Program-made: the position numbers and the translations under genes | Notes under the pieces: model-generated | Seen by the model: only the letters and a program-made list of their open reading frames with translations | Database searches by the model: none | What the model was told of the DNA's origin: nothing | Part shown: positions 25,363-34,093 of the stretch, piece by piece | How positions within the stretch are numbered: position 1 is the first letter of the stretch | Layout: every line of letters starts with the position of its first letter | Source of the DNA: Geobacillus thermocatenulatus | Lineage (GTDB): Bacteria; Bacillota; Bacilli; Bacillales; Anoxybacillaceae | Assembly (NCBI RefSeq): GCF_002217655.1 | Contig: NZ_NEWK01000001.1 | Span: 1,374,001-1,438,000, forward strand | DNA: 64,000 nucleotides | Reading direction: 5' to 3'

Positions 25363-25629
25363 GCGTTTCAGTTCCATTGGCGGCTGGCGGCGCTTTTTTT
25401 CGTTTTTTCCTTTTTTTATGGTATGATGACGTTGAGAGGACGCCAGACGATGCCGCATCGCTGGCCATGACAGGGGGAAGTATGCTGATCCGGGGGAGCA
25501 ACCGAGAAAAAATGCTTGTCTAAAACGGGGAAAACGATGTAAACTCATTAATAACAACAAACGAACCAATTGCCACTTGCGTCATACAATAACGGTAAGA
25601 GATGGCTCTGTAGGTAAGGAGGGGTGCCG

Positions 25630-26220
25630 ATGCGTCTTGAGCGCTTGACCCACAACAAAATCAAAATTTTCCTGACGTTTGACGATTTGCTGGACCGCGG
25701 GTTGACGAAAGACGATTTATGGAAAGATACGTTTAAAGTCCATCAGCTGTTCCGCGATATGATCGAGGAAGCAAGCGAAGAGCTCGGCTTTGAGGTGAAC
25801 GGATCGATCGCGGTCGAAGTCTACTCTTTACCGGCGCAGGGCATGGTCGTTATCGTTACGAACGAAGGCGACTACGACGACATGGAAGAAGAATTCGCCG
25901 ACGATTATATTGAAATGCAAGTAACGCTCGATGAGAGCGATGACATATTTTACGAATTCCAAACGTTTGAAGATGTCATCCAGCTCGCTCATCGCCTGCA
26001 TGCGGTCGGCTGCCTCGACGGCACGCTTTATTCCTATCAAGGCCGCTTTTACTTGCACGTCGCCGAAGAACCGCCGATTCCGCTCGACAACTTTGTCGCC
26101 TTGCTGGCCGAGTTTGGCAACCCGGCTACGATAACGATACATCGTGTGCAAGAATATGGGAAGCGGCTGATTGAACGCCGCGCGATCGAACAGCTCGTTC
26201 GTTATTTCCGCGCCAACTAA
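25630..26220 (+). CDS. MecA-family adaptor protein (YpbH/MecB-like)
   Basis: A 196-residue acidic adaptor that delivers substrates to the ClpC ATPase. The N-terminal domain starts MRLERLTHNKIKIFLTFDDL; a variable acidic linker (DYDDMEEEFADDY) leads into the C-terminal ClpC-binding domain (FEDVIQLAHRL and LYSYQGRFYLHV). Position next to gudB matches ypbH (mecB) of B. subtilis, so it may be that paralog rather than the competence MecA. ATG 25630 follows TAAGGAGGGGTGCCG. The 267 nt upstream contain no gene but a hairpin at 25442-25465. Confidence 0.85.
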   Translation: MRLERLTHNKIKIFLTFDDLLDRGLTKDDLWKDTFKVHQLFRDMIEEASEELGFEVNGSIAVEVYSLPAQGMVVIVTNEGDYDDMEEEFADDYIEMQVTLDESDDIFYEFQTFEDVIQLAHRLHAVGCLDGTLYSYQGRFYLHVAEEPPIPLDNFVALLAEFGNPATITIHRVQEYGKRLIERRAIEQLVRYFRAN

Positions 26221-26229
26221 GGCATAGAA

Positions 26230-26264
26230 AGACTCCTTGAAATGGACAAGGAGTCTATTTTTTT
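26230..26264 (+). terminator. Terminator after the MecA-family gene
   Basis: AGACTCCTTG (26230-26239) is exactly complementary to CAAGGAGTCT (26247-26256), followed by ATTTTTTT. Confidence 0.93.
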
Positions 26265-26300
26265 GCGTCAACTGTTCGACGCCGCTTCGCCATTTTTCCT

Positions 26301-26328
26301 TTGCATCCGGCCACAGAAGGTGTATACT
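26301..26328 (+). promoter_or_regulatory. Sigma-A promoter of gudB
   Basis: TTGCAT (26301-26306) and TATACT (26323-26328) are separated by 16 bp, about 50 nt before the gudB start codon. Confidence 0.55.
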
Positions 26329-26379
26329 ATGACATGAAAGGCGACAAATTATTATAGCGAGCTTATAGGAGGTTTACGT

Positions 26380-27651
26380 ATGGCAGCCGATAAGCATACG
26401 GAAGAGAAAGAACAACAATACGACGTGCTGGCGTCGACACAAATTGTTATACATAGAGCGTTGGAAAAGCTCGGCTACCCGGAAGAGGTGTATGAGCTCT
26501 TGAAAGAGCCGATCCGCGTGCTGACGGTTCGCATTCCGGTGCGCATGGACGACGGATCGGTGAAAATTTTTACCGGCTACCGGGCGCAGCATAACGATGC
26601 AGTCGGTCCGACGAAAGGCGGGGTGCGTTTCCATCCTGATGTGACGGAACGAGAAGTGAAAGCGCTATCGATTTGGATGAGCTTAAAGTGCGGCATCGTC
26701 GACTTGCCATACGGCGGCGGCAAAGGCGGCATCGTCTGCGACCCGCGCACGATGTCGTTCCGCGAGCTTGAGCGGCTAAGCCGCGGTTATGTGCGCGCCA
26801 TCAGCCAAATCGTGGGGCCGACAAAAGACATTCCGGCGCCGGATGTGTTTACGAACTCGCAAATTATGGCGTGGATGATGGATGAGTACAGCCGAATCCG
26901 CGAGTTCGATTCGCCAGGGTTTATCACCGGGAAGCCGCTTGTCCTCGGCGGTTCGCACGGCCGGGAAACGGCGACGGCCAAAGGGGTGACGATTTGCATC
27001 CGGGAAGCGGCGAAAAAACGCGGCTTGTCGCTCAAGGGGGCGCGCGTCGTCGTTCAAGGGTTCGGCAACGCCGGCAGCTATTTGGCCAAATTTATGCACG
27101 ACGCCGGGGCGAAAGTCGTCGGCATTTCCGATGTGTACGGCGCGCTGTACGACCCGAACGGGCTCGATATCGACTATTTGCTTGAACGGCGCGACAGTTT
27201 TGGCACGGTGACGAAGCTGTTTAAAAATACGATTTCGAACAAAGAGCTGCTTGAGCTTGATTGCGATATTTTGGTGCCGGCGGCCATCGAAAACCAAATT
27301 ACGGCCGAAAACGCTCCGCGCATTAAGGCGAGCATCGTCGTTGAGGCGGCGAACGGGCCGACGACGCTTGAGGCGACGGAAATTTTGACGCAGCGCGGCA
27401 TTTTGCTCGTTCCGGACGTGTTGGCGAGCGCCGGGGGTGTGACGGTGTCGTACTTCGAATGGGTGCAAAACAACCAAGGGTACTATTGGACGGAAGAAGA
27501 AGTGGAACAGCGGCTTGAAAAAGTGATGGTCAAAGCGTTCAACAACGTGTATGAAATGGCGCAGACGCGCCGCGTCGACATGCGCCTTGCCGCCTACATG
27601 GTCGGCGTCCGCAAAATGGCGGAAGCGTGCCGGTTCCGCGGCTGGGTGTGA
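26380..27651 (+). CDS. gudB: NAD-dependent glutamate dehydrogenase GudB
   Basis: A 423-residue enzyme that oxidises glutamate to 2-oxoglutarate and ammonia. Key segments are GPTKGGVRFHPDV (substrate site), LPYGGGKGGIVCDPR (catalytic lysine region), DIPAPDVFTN, and the NAD fold GFGNAGSYLAKF (about residue 228). The segment that is duplicated and inactivating in the B. subtilis 168 gudB allele is present once (EVKALSIW), so this enzyme should be active. ATG 26380 follows TAGGAGGTTTACGT. Confidence 0.95.
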   Translation: MAADKHTEEKEQQYDVLASTQIVIHRALEKLGYPEEVYELLKEPIRVLTVRIPVRMDDGSVKIFTGYRAQHNDAVGPTKGGVRFHPDVTEREVKALSIWMSLKCGIVDLPYGGGKGGIVCDPRTMSFRELERLSRGYVRAISQIVGPTKDIPAPDVFTNSQIMAWMMDEYSRIREFDSPGFITGKPLVLGGSHGRETATAKGVTICIREAAKKRGLSLKGARVVVQGFGNAGSYLAKFMHDAGAKVVGISDVYGALYDPNGLDIDYLLERRDSFGTVTKLFKNTISNKELLELDCDILVPAAIENQITAENAPRIKASIVVEAANGPTTLEATEILTQRGILLVPDVLASAGGVTVSYFEWVQNNQGYYWTEEEVEQRLEKVMVKAFNNVYEMAQTRRVDMRLAAYMVGVRKMAEACRFRGWV

Positions 27652-27686
27652 GGCGAGCAAGCGCCGATGTTTGCAAGCTTTGGTGA

Positions 27687-27717
27687 AATCCCCTATCATA
27701 AGATAGGGGATTTTTTG
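27687..27717 (+). terminator. Terminator after gudB
   Basis: AATCCCCTATC (27687-27697) pairs perfectly with GATAGGGGATT (27702-27712) around ATAA, then TTTTT. Confidence 0.93.
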
Positions 27718-27740
27718 CTTCATGCGAGGTGGCAAAAACG

Positions 27741-28733
27741 ATGAAAGAGGAGAAAATCATTATTGTCGGCGGCGGTCCGTGCGGGCTGGCGGCGGCGATT
27801 GCTTTGCAAGACGCCGGGTTTTCGCCGCTGGTGATCGAGAAAGGAAACATCGTCCATTCGATTTACCGTTTTCCGACGCATCAGACGTTTTTCAGCACGA
27901 GCGATCGGTTGGAGATCGGCGGCGTGCCGTTTATTACGGAAAACCGGAAGCCGAAGCGAAATCAAGCGCTTGCGTATTACCGGGAAGTCGTGGTTCGCAA
28001 GCAAGTGCGCGTCAATGCGTTTGAAGAAGTGAAAACCGTCAAGCCGCAGGAAGATGGCGCATTTCTGATTGAAACGACAAAAGGGGTGTACCGCGCGCAG
28101 TACGTCGTCATCGCCACCGGCTATTACGACCATCCGAACTATATGAACGTGCCGGGGGAAGAGCTGCCGAAAGTGATGCATTACTTTAAAGAAGCGCATC
28201 CGTACTTCAACACCGACTGCGTTGTCATCGGCGGCAAAAACTCGAGCATCGACGCGGCGATGGAGCTTGTGAAAGCGGGGGCGCGCGTGACCGTGCTGTA
28301 TCGCGGCAACGAGTACTCGAAAAGCATTAAGCCGTGGATTTTGCCGGAGTTTGACTCTCTTGTGAAGAAAGGCGTCATCCGCATGGAGTTTCGCGCACAT
28401 GTGAAAGCCATTACCGAAGATGCGGTTGTGTATGAAGTCGACGGGGAAACGAAAACCATCAAAAACGACTTTGTGTTTGCCATGACCGGCTATCATCCGG
28501 ATCATCGCTTCTTGATGAACATCGGGGTGCAGATCGACCCGGAAAGCGGCCGGCCGCATTATGATCCGGAGACGATGGAGACAAACGTGCCGGGGGTGTT
28601 TATCGCCGGGGTGATCGCCGCTGGCAACGATGCGAATGAAATTTTTATCGAAAACGGCCGCTTCCATGGAGACGCTATTGCCGCCTGCATCGTCAAGCGC
28701 GAACGGGAGCGGGCAGCCAAGCAGCTGCAGTAG
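27741..28733 (+). CDS. ypdA: Bacillithiol disulfide reductase YpdA (Bdr)
   Basis: A 330-residue FAD/NADPH oxidoreductase that reduces bacillithiol disulfide. The FAD-binding glycine motif is IIIVGGGPCGLAAAIALQ at the N-terminus, carrying the cysteine (GPCG) proposed to be catalytic. A second dinucleotide motif is VVIGGKNSSIDAAMELVKAG (about residue 155). The family motif YYDHPNYMNVPGEE is also present. ATG 27741 follows GCGAGGTGG. It sits after gudB as in B. subtilis. Confidence 0.9.
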   Translation: MKEEKIIIVGGGPCGLAAAIALQDAGFSPLVIEKGNIVHSIYRFPTHQTFFSTSDRLEIGGVPFITENRKPKRNQALAYYREVVVRKQVRVNAFEEVKTVKPQEDGAFLIETTKGVYRAQYVVIATGYYDHPNYMNVPGEELPKVMHYFKEAHPYFNTDCVVIGGKNSSIDAAMELVKAGARVTVLYRGNEYSKSIKPWILPEFDSLVKKGVIRMEFRAHVKAITEDAVVYEVDGETKTIKNDFVFAMTGYHPDHRFLMNIGVQIDPESGRPHYDPETMETNVPGVFIAGVIAAGNDANEIFIENGRFHGDAIAACIVKRERERAAKQLQ

Positions 28734-28768
28734 CGCTTCGTGGCCAATATATCGACTGGCATATGACG

Positions 28769-28885
28769 GCATGACCTCCTCGAACAATGAACGCTTTGCG
28801 GGCAAATGACATTTGCCCGCCGGCGTTCTTGTTCGAGGGAAGAGGCAGAAAAGCTTGTGTTCAGCCATATCATTCTTTGTTTTTT
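28769..28885 (-). repeat. Dispersed 115-bp hairpin repeat, copy 1
   Basis: On the - strand this segment matches 57817-57931 at roughly nine bases in ten. Its core folds into one long hairpin: CTCGAACAAGAACGC pairs with GCGTTCATTGTTCGAG (one bulged A), enclosing GCGGGCAAAT paired with ATTTGCCCGC. It lies between ypdA and the asparaginase gene, opposite to their direction of transcription. It carries no convincing gene. It could be a REP-like or MITE-like sequence or a small structured RNA. Confidence 0.8.
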
Positions 28886-28950
28886 AGTAAAATAATGGAT
28901 CATCAACAATCGTGTCATGATGCGAAAGCGAGAAAGCGAGGGTGGCTTGC

Positions 28951-29922
28951 GTGACGAAACGGAAAGTGGTGCTCCTGACAACCGGCGGCACGATTGCGAG
29001 CAAGCGAAACGAACGATCCGGCCGCCTGCGGGCCGGGGCGCTAAGCGGTGAAGAACTCGCGGCGATGTGCCATTTGCCGAAAGAAATTGAAATCATCGTG
29101 GAAAGCGTATTTCAATTGCCAAGCATGCATTTGACGTTTTCGCATTGGCTTGAGCTAAAAAAACGGATTGAGGCGCATTTCACCGATCCATCCGTTGATG
29201 GCATCGTCGTCACTCACGGAACCGATGCGCTCGAAGAAACGGCCTATTTCCTGGATTTGACGATCGATGACCCGCGGACGATCGTCGTCACTGGTTCGCA
29301 GCGGGCGCCGTCTGATTTGGGCAGCGATGTATACATCAACATCCGCCATGCCATTTACGCCGCGTGCGCCGAGCCGTTGCGTGGGGCGGGGACGGTCGTT
29401 GTGTTCAATGAACGCATTTTTGCCGCGAAATACGTGAAAAAAGAACACGCCTCGAACATTCAAGGATTCAACGCTTTCGGCTTCGGCTATTTGGGCATCA
29501 TTGACAACGATGAGGTGTACGTGTACCAAAAGCCGATCCGACGCGAATATTACAAGCTTGTGCGCCCGCTTCCGCCGGTGGACATTGTGAAATGCTACTT
29601 GGAGGCGGACGGCAAGTTCATTAAAGCCGCCCGGGAAAGCGGCGTCGCTGGCATTGTGCTCGAAGGGGTCGGCCGCGGGCAAGTGGCGCCCAAAATGGTC
29701 GATGAAATCGTCAAAGCCATCGAAGCGGGGATCAAAGTCGTGGTGACGACGAGCGCCGAGGAAGGGGCGGTGTATACAACGTACGATTACCCCGGCAGCG
29801 CCTATGATTTGCATAAGAAAGGGGTTATTCTTGGCAGCGACTACGATGCGAAAAAAGCGCGCATTAAGCTTGCTGTTGCCCTTGCTGCCGACGCCGCCGT
29901 TGATGGCTTGTTCGCTTATTAG
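28951..29922 (+). CDS. L-asparaginase, cytoplasmic type
   Basis: A 323-residue enzyme hydrolysing asparagine to aspartate and ammonia. The two active-site threonine motifs are present: LLTTGGTIAS (N-terminus) and VVTHGTDALEETAYFLDL (about residue 87). No signal peptide is present, so it is the cytoplasmic form. GTG 28951 is preferred (GAGGGTGG upstream); GTG 28942 in frame is also possible. It resembles B. subtilis AnsA in length. Confidence 0.9.
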   Translation: MTKRKVVLLTTGGTIASKRNERSGRLRAGALSGEELAAMCHLPKEIEIIVESVFQLPSMHLTFSHWLELKKRIEAHFTDPSVDGIVVTHGTDALEETAYFLDLTIDDPRTIVVTGSQRAPSDLGSDVYINIRHAIYAACAEPLRGAGTVVVFNERIFAAKYVKKEHASNIQGFNAFGFGYLGIIDNDEVYVYQKPIRREYYKLVRPLPPVDIVKCYLEADGKFIKAARESGVAGIVLEGVGRGQVAPKMVDEIVKAIEAGIKVVVTTSAEEGAVYTTYDYPGSAYDLHKKGVILGSDYDAKKARIKLAVALAADAAVDGLFAY

Positions 29923-30010
29923 GCAACAAGCGGCCCAGCAATTCCTCTTTTTTTCTCCCCTGGTTCGTGGTACGATGAAGGTAAAAATGCCAAAGAAACG
30001 GGGATCGAGG

Positions 30011-30688
30011 ATGTTTTCGTTGATTTCCGCCGGCGTCGCCCCCGGGGTGGCGCTGCTTAGTTATTTGTATTTAAAGGACGAGTATGAGGCTGAGCCGTTT
30101 TCGTTTGTGTTGCGCATGTTTTTGTTCGGCGTCTTGCTTGTGTTTCCGATCATGTTCATCCAATATGTGTTGGCGGCAGAAGGGATCGTCGCGTCGCCGG
30201 CCGCCGAGGCGTTTCTTTCCGCTGCGCTCCTTGAGGAGTTTGTCAAATGGTTTGTCGTTTATTTTTTTGTGTATGACCACGACGAATTTGACGAGCCGTA
30301 TGACGGCATTGTGTACAGCGCCAGCGTCTCTCTTGGATTCGCGACGCTGGAAAACATTTTGTACTTGTTGGCCAACGGAGTGGAGACGGCCATTGCCCGG
30401 GCGCTTTTGCCGGTGTCCAGTCATGCGCTCTTTTCCGTCATCATGGGGTTTTATTTCGGCAAGGCGAAGTTTGCCGTAAAAAAGCGCCGCTATTATTTAT
30501 GGGCGTCGTTTTTGTTGCCGTTTTTCCTTCATGGCGTCTATGACTGGCTGCTGCTCGCCAAAGAGCGTTGGGGCTATTATATGGGACCATTTATGCTCGC
30601 CTTATGGTGGGCGGCGTTGCGCAAAGTAAAACAAGCGAAAGGATACGCCCGCCCTCAAGCGGTGCCGCCTGTGAAAAGCCAAGCGTAA
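30011..30688 (+). CDS. prsW: Intramembrane protease PrsW
   Basis: A 225-residue polytopic membrane protease of the glutamic type. In B. subtilis PrsW makes the first cut in anti-sigma factor RsiW. The catalytic glutamate pair is in AALLEEFVKW, with FDEPYDGIVYSASVSLGFATLEN and the histidine motifs PVSSHALFSVIMG and LLPFFLHGVYDW following. The start MFSLISAGVAPG fits the B. subtilis protein (218 aa); in-frame ATGs at 29975 and 29987 lie upstream but are less likely. Confidence 0.92.
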   Translation: MFSLISAGVAPGVALLSYLYLKDEYEAEPFSFVLRMFLFGVLLVFPIMFIQYVLAAEGIVASPAAEAFLSAALLEEFVKWFVVYFFVYDHDEFDEPYDGIVYSASVSLGFATLENILYLLANGVETAIARALLPVSSHALFSVIMGFYFGKAKFAVKKRRYYLWASFLLPFFLHGVYDWLLLAKERWGYYMGPFMLALWWAALRKVKQAKGYARPQAVPPVKSQA

Positions 30689-30779
30689 AAGCTTTGGCTT
30701 TTTTCTTTTTTTCGCATAAAAAAGGGAAACGGAAGGAAAATAGGGGTAAAAACGGTGAGTGTTGACGGGAGGTTCACAT

Positions 30780-31580
30780 ATGGCAAGAAAATGGGTTCTA
30801 TTCATCGCATTGGCTGTTTGGACATGCATTTACCCATCAGGCCATGCTTTCGCGTTTTCCCCGCAAGTGATTCAGCGTGGAGCAGTTGGCGATGATGTCA
30901 TTGAACTGCAGGCGCGGCTGCAATACCTTGGGTTTTACAACGGCAAAATTGACGGCGTGTTTGGCTGGCGAACGTATTGGGCGCTGCGCAATTTCCAATA
31001 CGAATACGGCTTGCCGGTCGATGGATTAGCCGGATCGGAGACGAAACGGAAGCTTGTGAACGCTTCAAAATATTACGAGCAGTTTGTGAAAGAGCAAATC
31101 CGCCAAGGAAACGATTTCACCCATTATGGCGGCATTCCGCTCAGCCAGCAGGTGAAAAAACGCGGCAGTTCAGCGGGTTCAGTGCGAGCGGCGAAAACGA
31201 CAGCATCCAATGTGCCAAAAGGGTTTTCGCAAAACGATATTCGGCTGATGGCAAACGCCGTTTACGGGGAAGCGCGCGGGGAGCCGTACATCGGACAAGT
31301 GGCGGTTGCCGCCGTTATTTTAAATCGGCTGGAGCATCCGTCGTTTCCGGATACGGTCGCCGGGGTGATCTTTCAGCCCGGCGCGTTTACCGCGGTCGCC
31401 GATGGGCAAATTTGGCTGACGCCGAATGAAACGGCGAAAAAAGCGGTGTTGGATGCGATCAACGGCTGGGACCCGACCGGCGGAGCGATTTACTACTTTA
31501 ACCCAGCCACGGCGACGAGCGCTTGGATTTGGAGCCGCCCGCAAATCAAGCGGATTGGAAACCATATTTTTTGCAAATAA
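30780..31580 (+). CDS. sleB: Spore cortex-lytic enzyme SleB
   Basis: A 266-residue secreted hydrolase that degrades spore cortex during germination. It has a signal peptide ending SGHAFA (about residue 28), a peptidoglycan-binding domain (QRGAVGDDVIELQARLQYLG), a linker, and the C-terminal hydrolase_2 domain (NDIRLMANAVYGEARGE, with the catalytic Glu, then VAAVILNRLEHP). ATG 30780 follows GACGGGAGGTTCACAT. It forms a forespore operon with ypeB. Confidence 0.94.
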   Translation: MARKWVLFIALAVWTCIYPSGHAFAFSPQVIQRGAVGDDVIELQARLQYLGFYNGKIDGVFGWRTYWALRNFQYEYGLPVDGLAGSETKRKLVNASKYYEQFVKEQIRQGNDFTHYGGIPLSQQVKKRGSSAGSVRAAKTTASNVPKGFSQNDIRLMANAVYGEARGEPYIGQVAVAAVILNRLEHPSFPDTVAGVIFQPGAFTAVADGQIWLTPNETAKKAVLDAINGWDPTGGAIYYFNPATATSAWIWSRPQIKRIGNHIFCK

Positions 31581-31595
31581 AAGGAGGGAGACGAG

Positions 31596-32939
31596 ATGGT
31601 GCGAAACTTACTGATTGCAGCGCTTGTCGTCGCTGTCGTCGGCACTGGCTACTGGGGCTACCGCGAGCATCAGGAAAAAAACGCGATCTTAATTCATGCG
31701 GAAAACAATTACCAGCGCGCGTTCCACGATCTGGCCTATCAGATCGATTTGTTGCATGACAAACTTGGAGCGACGCTGGCGATGAATTCGCACGCCTCAT
31801 TGTCGCCGGCGCTCGCCGAAGTGTGGAAAATCGCGTCTGAAGCCCATTCCGATGTCGGTCAACTGCCGCTGTCGCTTTTGCCGTTTAACAAGACGCAAGA
31901 GTTTTTATCGAAAATTGGCGAGTTCAGCTACCGGACGGCCGTGCGCGATTTGGAAAAAGAACCATTGACGAAAGAAGAGTATAAGACGCTCGAGGCGCTG
32001 TACAAAAGCGCCGGCGCGATCCGCCAAGAATTGCGCAACGTGCAGCATTTAGTGCTGGAAAACAATTTGCGCTGGATGGACGTCGAACTGGCGCTGGCGA
32101 CGAACGACGAAAAAGGCGACAACATCATTATTGACGGCTTGAAAGCGGTGGAGAAAAATGTTGATACATTCTCAAGTTCGTCCGAGTTCGGCCCGTCGTT
32201 CATCGGCCTCGCCAATGAGGAAAAAGGCTTTGTCCGCGCGAAAGGGCGCCCGATTTCCAAAGCGGAAGCCAAACGGATCGCCCGCGAGTTTCTTGGATTA
32301 AAGGGAACGGAGAACATCAAGGTGACGGACAGCGGCAATGGGGCGGATGAGCGTTTTTACAGTTTAACGATTCACGATCCGAAAACAAAGGGCGACATTT
32401 ATATGGATGTGACGAAAAACGGCGGATATCCGATTTGGGCGTTAAACAGCCGGCCAATCGGCAAGCCGAAGATCAGCCTGCATGAGGCGGCCAACCGTGG
32501 GATGGCGTTTTTGCGACGGCATCAATTCACCGGCTTTGAATTGTACGACAGCACGCAATACGATAATGTCGCCGTGCTGACGTTTGTCAAAAGCGAAGAC
32601 GGCATCCGCATTTATCCGGAAGCGATCCAAATGAAAGTGGCGCTTGACAACGGCCATGTCGTCGGCTTTACGGCGCGCGACTATTTGTCATCGTCCATTC
32701 CGCGTCCGTTGCCCAAACCGACGCTCACCGTCGAGGCGGCGAAGAAAAAGTTAAACCCACATTTGAAAGTGATGGAAGAGCGCCAGGCGGTCATTATGAA
32801 CGATTTGCAAAAACCGGTGCTTTGCTATGAGTTTTTAGGAACGCTTGGCGATGAAACGTATCAACTGTTCATTAACGCCGCAACCGGCCTTGAAGAAAAA
32901 GTCGAGAAGCTTGAAAGCGTGGAGCCGAATTACAGATGA
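31596..32939 (+). CDS. ypeB: Germination protein YpeB
   Basis: A 447-residue protein required to hold and stabilise SleB in the spore. It has an N-terminal signal anchor (LLIAALVVAVVGTGYWGY), a helical N-terminal region, and repeated PepSY-type domains in the C-terminal half (KAEAKRIAREFLG and LHEAANRGMAFL are repeat starts). The start 16 nt after sleB, at AAAAGGAGGGAGACGAG, supports co-expression. The length matches B. subtilis YpeB (450 aa). Confidence 0.94.
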   Translation: MVRNLLIAALVVAVVGTGYWGYREHQEKNAILIHAENNYQRAFHDLAYQIDLLHDKLGATLAMNSHASLSPALAEVWKIASEAHSDVGQLPLSLLPFNKTQEFLSKIGEFSYRTAVRDLEKEPLTKEEYKTLEALYKSAGAIRQELRNVQHLVLENNLRWMDVELALATNDEKGDNIIIDGLKAVEKNVDTFSSSSEFGPSFIGLANEEKGFVRAKGRPISKAEAKRIAREFLGLKGTENIKVTDSGNGADERFYSLTIHDPKTKGDIYMDVTKNGGYPIWALNSRPIGKPKISLHEAANRGMAFLRRHQFTGFELYDSTQYDNVAVLTFVKSEDGIRIYPEAIQMKVALDNGHVVGFTARDYLSSSIPRPLPKPTLTVEAAKKKLNPHLKVMEERQAVIMNDLQKPVLCYEFLGTLGDETYQLFINAATGLEEKVEKLESVEPNYR

Positions 32940-32948
32940 AAACAAAGG

Positions 32949-32988
32949 GAGGAAAAGCTGGGGCTGTCGGCTTTTCCTCTTTTTTTTG
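32949..32988 (+). terminator. Terminator after sleB-ypeB
   Basis: GAGGAAAAGC (32949-32958) pairs with GCTTTTCCTC (32970-32979), followed by eight T. Confidence 0.92.
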
Positions 32989-33009
32989 GTCAAAGGCAGC
33001 CGGACGGTA

Positions 33010-33018
33010 TGGTATAAT
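33010..33018 (+). promoter_or_regulatory. Extended -10 promoter of the PilZ gene
   Basis: TGGTATAAT combines the TGn extension with a perfect -10, about 75 nt before the PilZ-protein start. No good -35 is visible. Confidence 0.5.
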
Positions 33019-33091
33019 CGTCATGGGACATCATGCGGATCGGCGAAACGATCGCCGGTTCGGCAGCTGACTGAAAAGGGGAAAAGGGACC

Positions 33092-33763
33092 ATGATGATC
33101 AAAATCGGAGATTCGATCCGGCTTGAGCCGTCGGACGGCTCAGCGCGGCAATACCGAAGCAAGGCGCTCGCCGTTGCTGACGGGGCGGTTCATATCAGCT
33201 ATCCGATCGATGAACAGAGTGGAAAAACCGTTTATTTGTTGAACGGGATGCAGTTTAAAGCGACTTTTGTCGGGCAAGACGGCGGTTTATACATGTTTGA
33301 TACCGAAGTGAAGGGAAAAATCCGCGATCCGTTGCCGATGGTCGTCTTGGCTTACCCGGGCGAGGAATACGTCGTGCGCATCCAGCGCCGCCGTTATGTG
33401 CGGGTGAAAGCGAATGTTGATGCGGCCGTCCATCCGTCTGACAGCGAGTTCGCTCCGTTTACGACGATGACGGTGGATATCAGCGCCGGCGGCGCCGCCC
33501 TCCTTGTGCCGCCGGCGCACGCTTCGCTTCTTCGCCCCGGCATGGCGGTCGAGCTTTGGCTCGTGTTGGCGATGCGCTCCGGCGAATTCCATTACGTACA
33601 AACGAAGGCGTCGATTGTGCGCATGGCTGATGACGAGCGTGGCATGGCGAACATGTCGGTGGAGTTCACAGACGTCGCCCCCCAAGACCGCGTCCGGCTC
33701 ATTCGCTACAGCTTTGAACGGCAGCTTGAAGAGAGAAAATGGGAGAATGAACAGAATAAATGA
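33092..33763 (+). CDS. PilZ-domain c-di-GMP receptor, YpfA/DgrA-like
   Basis: A 223-residue protein with an N-terminal YcgR-like domain (about residues 1-90) and a C-terminal PilZ domain. The c-di-GMP-binding elements are visible: the RxxxR segment IQRRRYVRV (about residue 98) and DISAGGA (about residue 130). In B. subtilis the counterpart slows flagellar rotation by acting on MotA. Two adjacent ATGs (33092 and 33095) are equally possible, after GGGGAAAAGGGACC. Confidence 0.88.
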   Translation: MMIKIGDSIRLEPSDGSARQYRSKALAVADGAVHISYPIDEQSGKTVYLLNGMQFKATFVGQDGGLYMFDTEVKGKIRDPLPMVVLAYPGEEYVVRIQRRRYVRVKANVDAAVHPSDSEFAPFTTMTVDISAGGAALLVPPAHASLLRPGMAVELWLVLAMRSGEFHYVQTKASIVRMADDERGMANMSVEFTDVAPQDRVRLIRYSFERQLEERKWENEQNK

Positions 33764-33815
33764 GCTGGGCGCGTGGAATACTGCTAGAAAAAGTGGGAAG
33801 CAGGAGGCTTGCGCC

Positions 33816-33995
33816 ATGAAACGGATCGAACAGCTGTTGTGGAAGCTTGTCGTCATCCAGGCGATTTGTTTGCTAGTCGCCCAATGGCTTGTGTTGTACA
33901 CGAAAGCGCCCTTGTATATCGGCAAGGTGTACGAATACGAAGGTGTAGCCAAGCCGGAAAAAACGAAAACAGTTGAAACGGCCGTCGACCGTTGA
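33816..33995 (+). CDS. Small membrane protein YpfB-like, 59 aa
   Basis: A 59-residue protein with one membrane helix (LVVIQAICLLVAQWLVLY, about residues 11-28) and a short extracytoplasmic tail (KVYEYEGVAKPEKTKTVE). It resembles B. subtilis YpfB (DUF5359) in size, ending and position. The ATG follows CAGGAGGCTTGCGCC. Function unknown. Confidence 0.75.
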   Translation: MKRIEQLLWKLVVIQAICLLVAQWLVLYTKAPLYIGKVYEYEGVAKPEKTKTVETAVDR

Positions 33996-34025
33996 CGGCG
34001 GATATGGTACAATGAACATGGAGAC

Positions 34026-34050
34026 ATGCAGGGTTTTCCTGCATTTTTCT
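34026..34050 (+). terminator. Terminator after the YpfB-like gene
   Basis: ATGCAGG (34026-34032) pairs with CCTGCAT (34038-34044), followed by TTTTTCTTT. An extended -10-like TGGTACAAT lies only about 12-20 nt upstream, so a very short transcript could also start here. Confidence 0.7.
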
Positions 34051-34093
34051 TTGTGCACTCATCAAGCGATTTTCGGTAAAGCAGGAGGAAATG

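Noticed and set aside
25482-25523. 13-codon frame after CAGGGGGAAGT upstream of the MecA-family gene
   Set aside because: Too short to support, no hydrophobic or conserved pattern; kept only as part of the unexplained spacer.
34009-34050. A tiny RNA between an extended -10 and the terminator after the YpfB-like gene
   Set aside because: The product would be about 30 nt; more simply the hairpin terminates the preceding transcript and the -10 is fortuitous or serves cmk by read-through.
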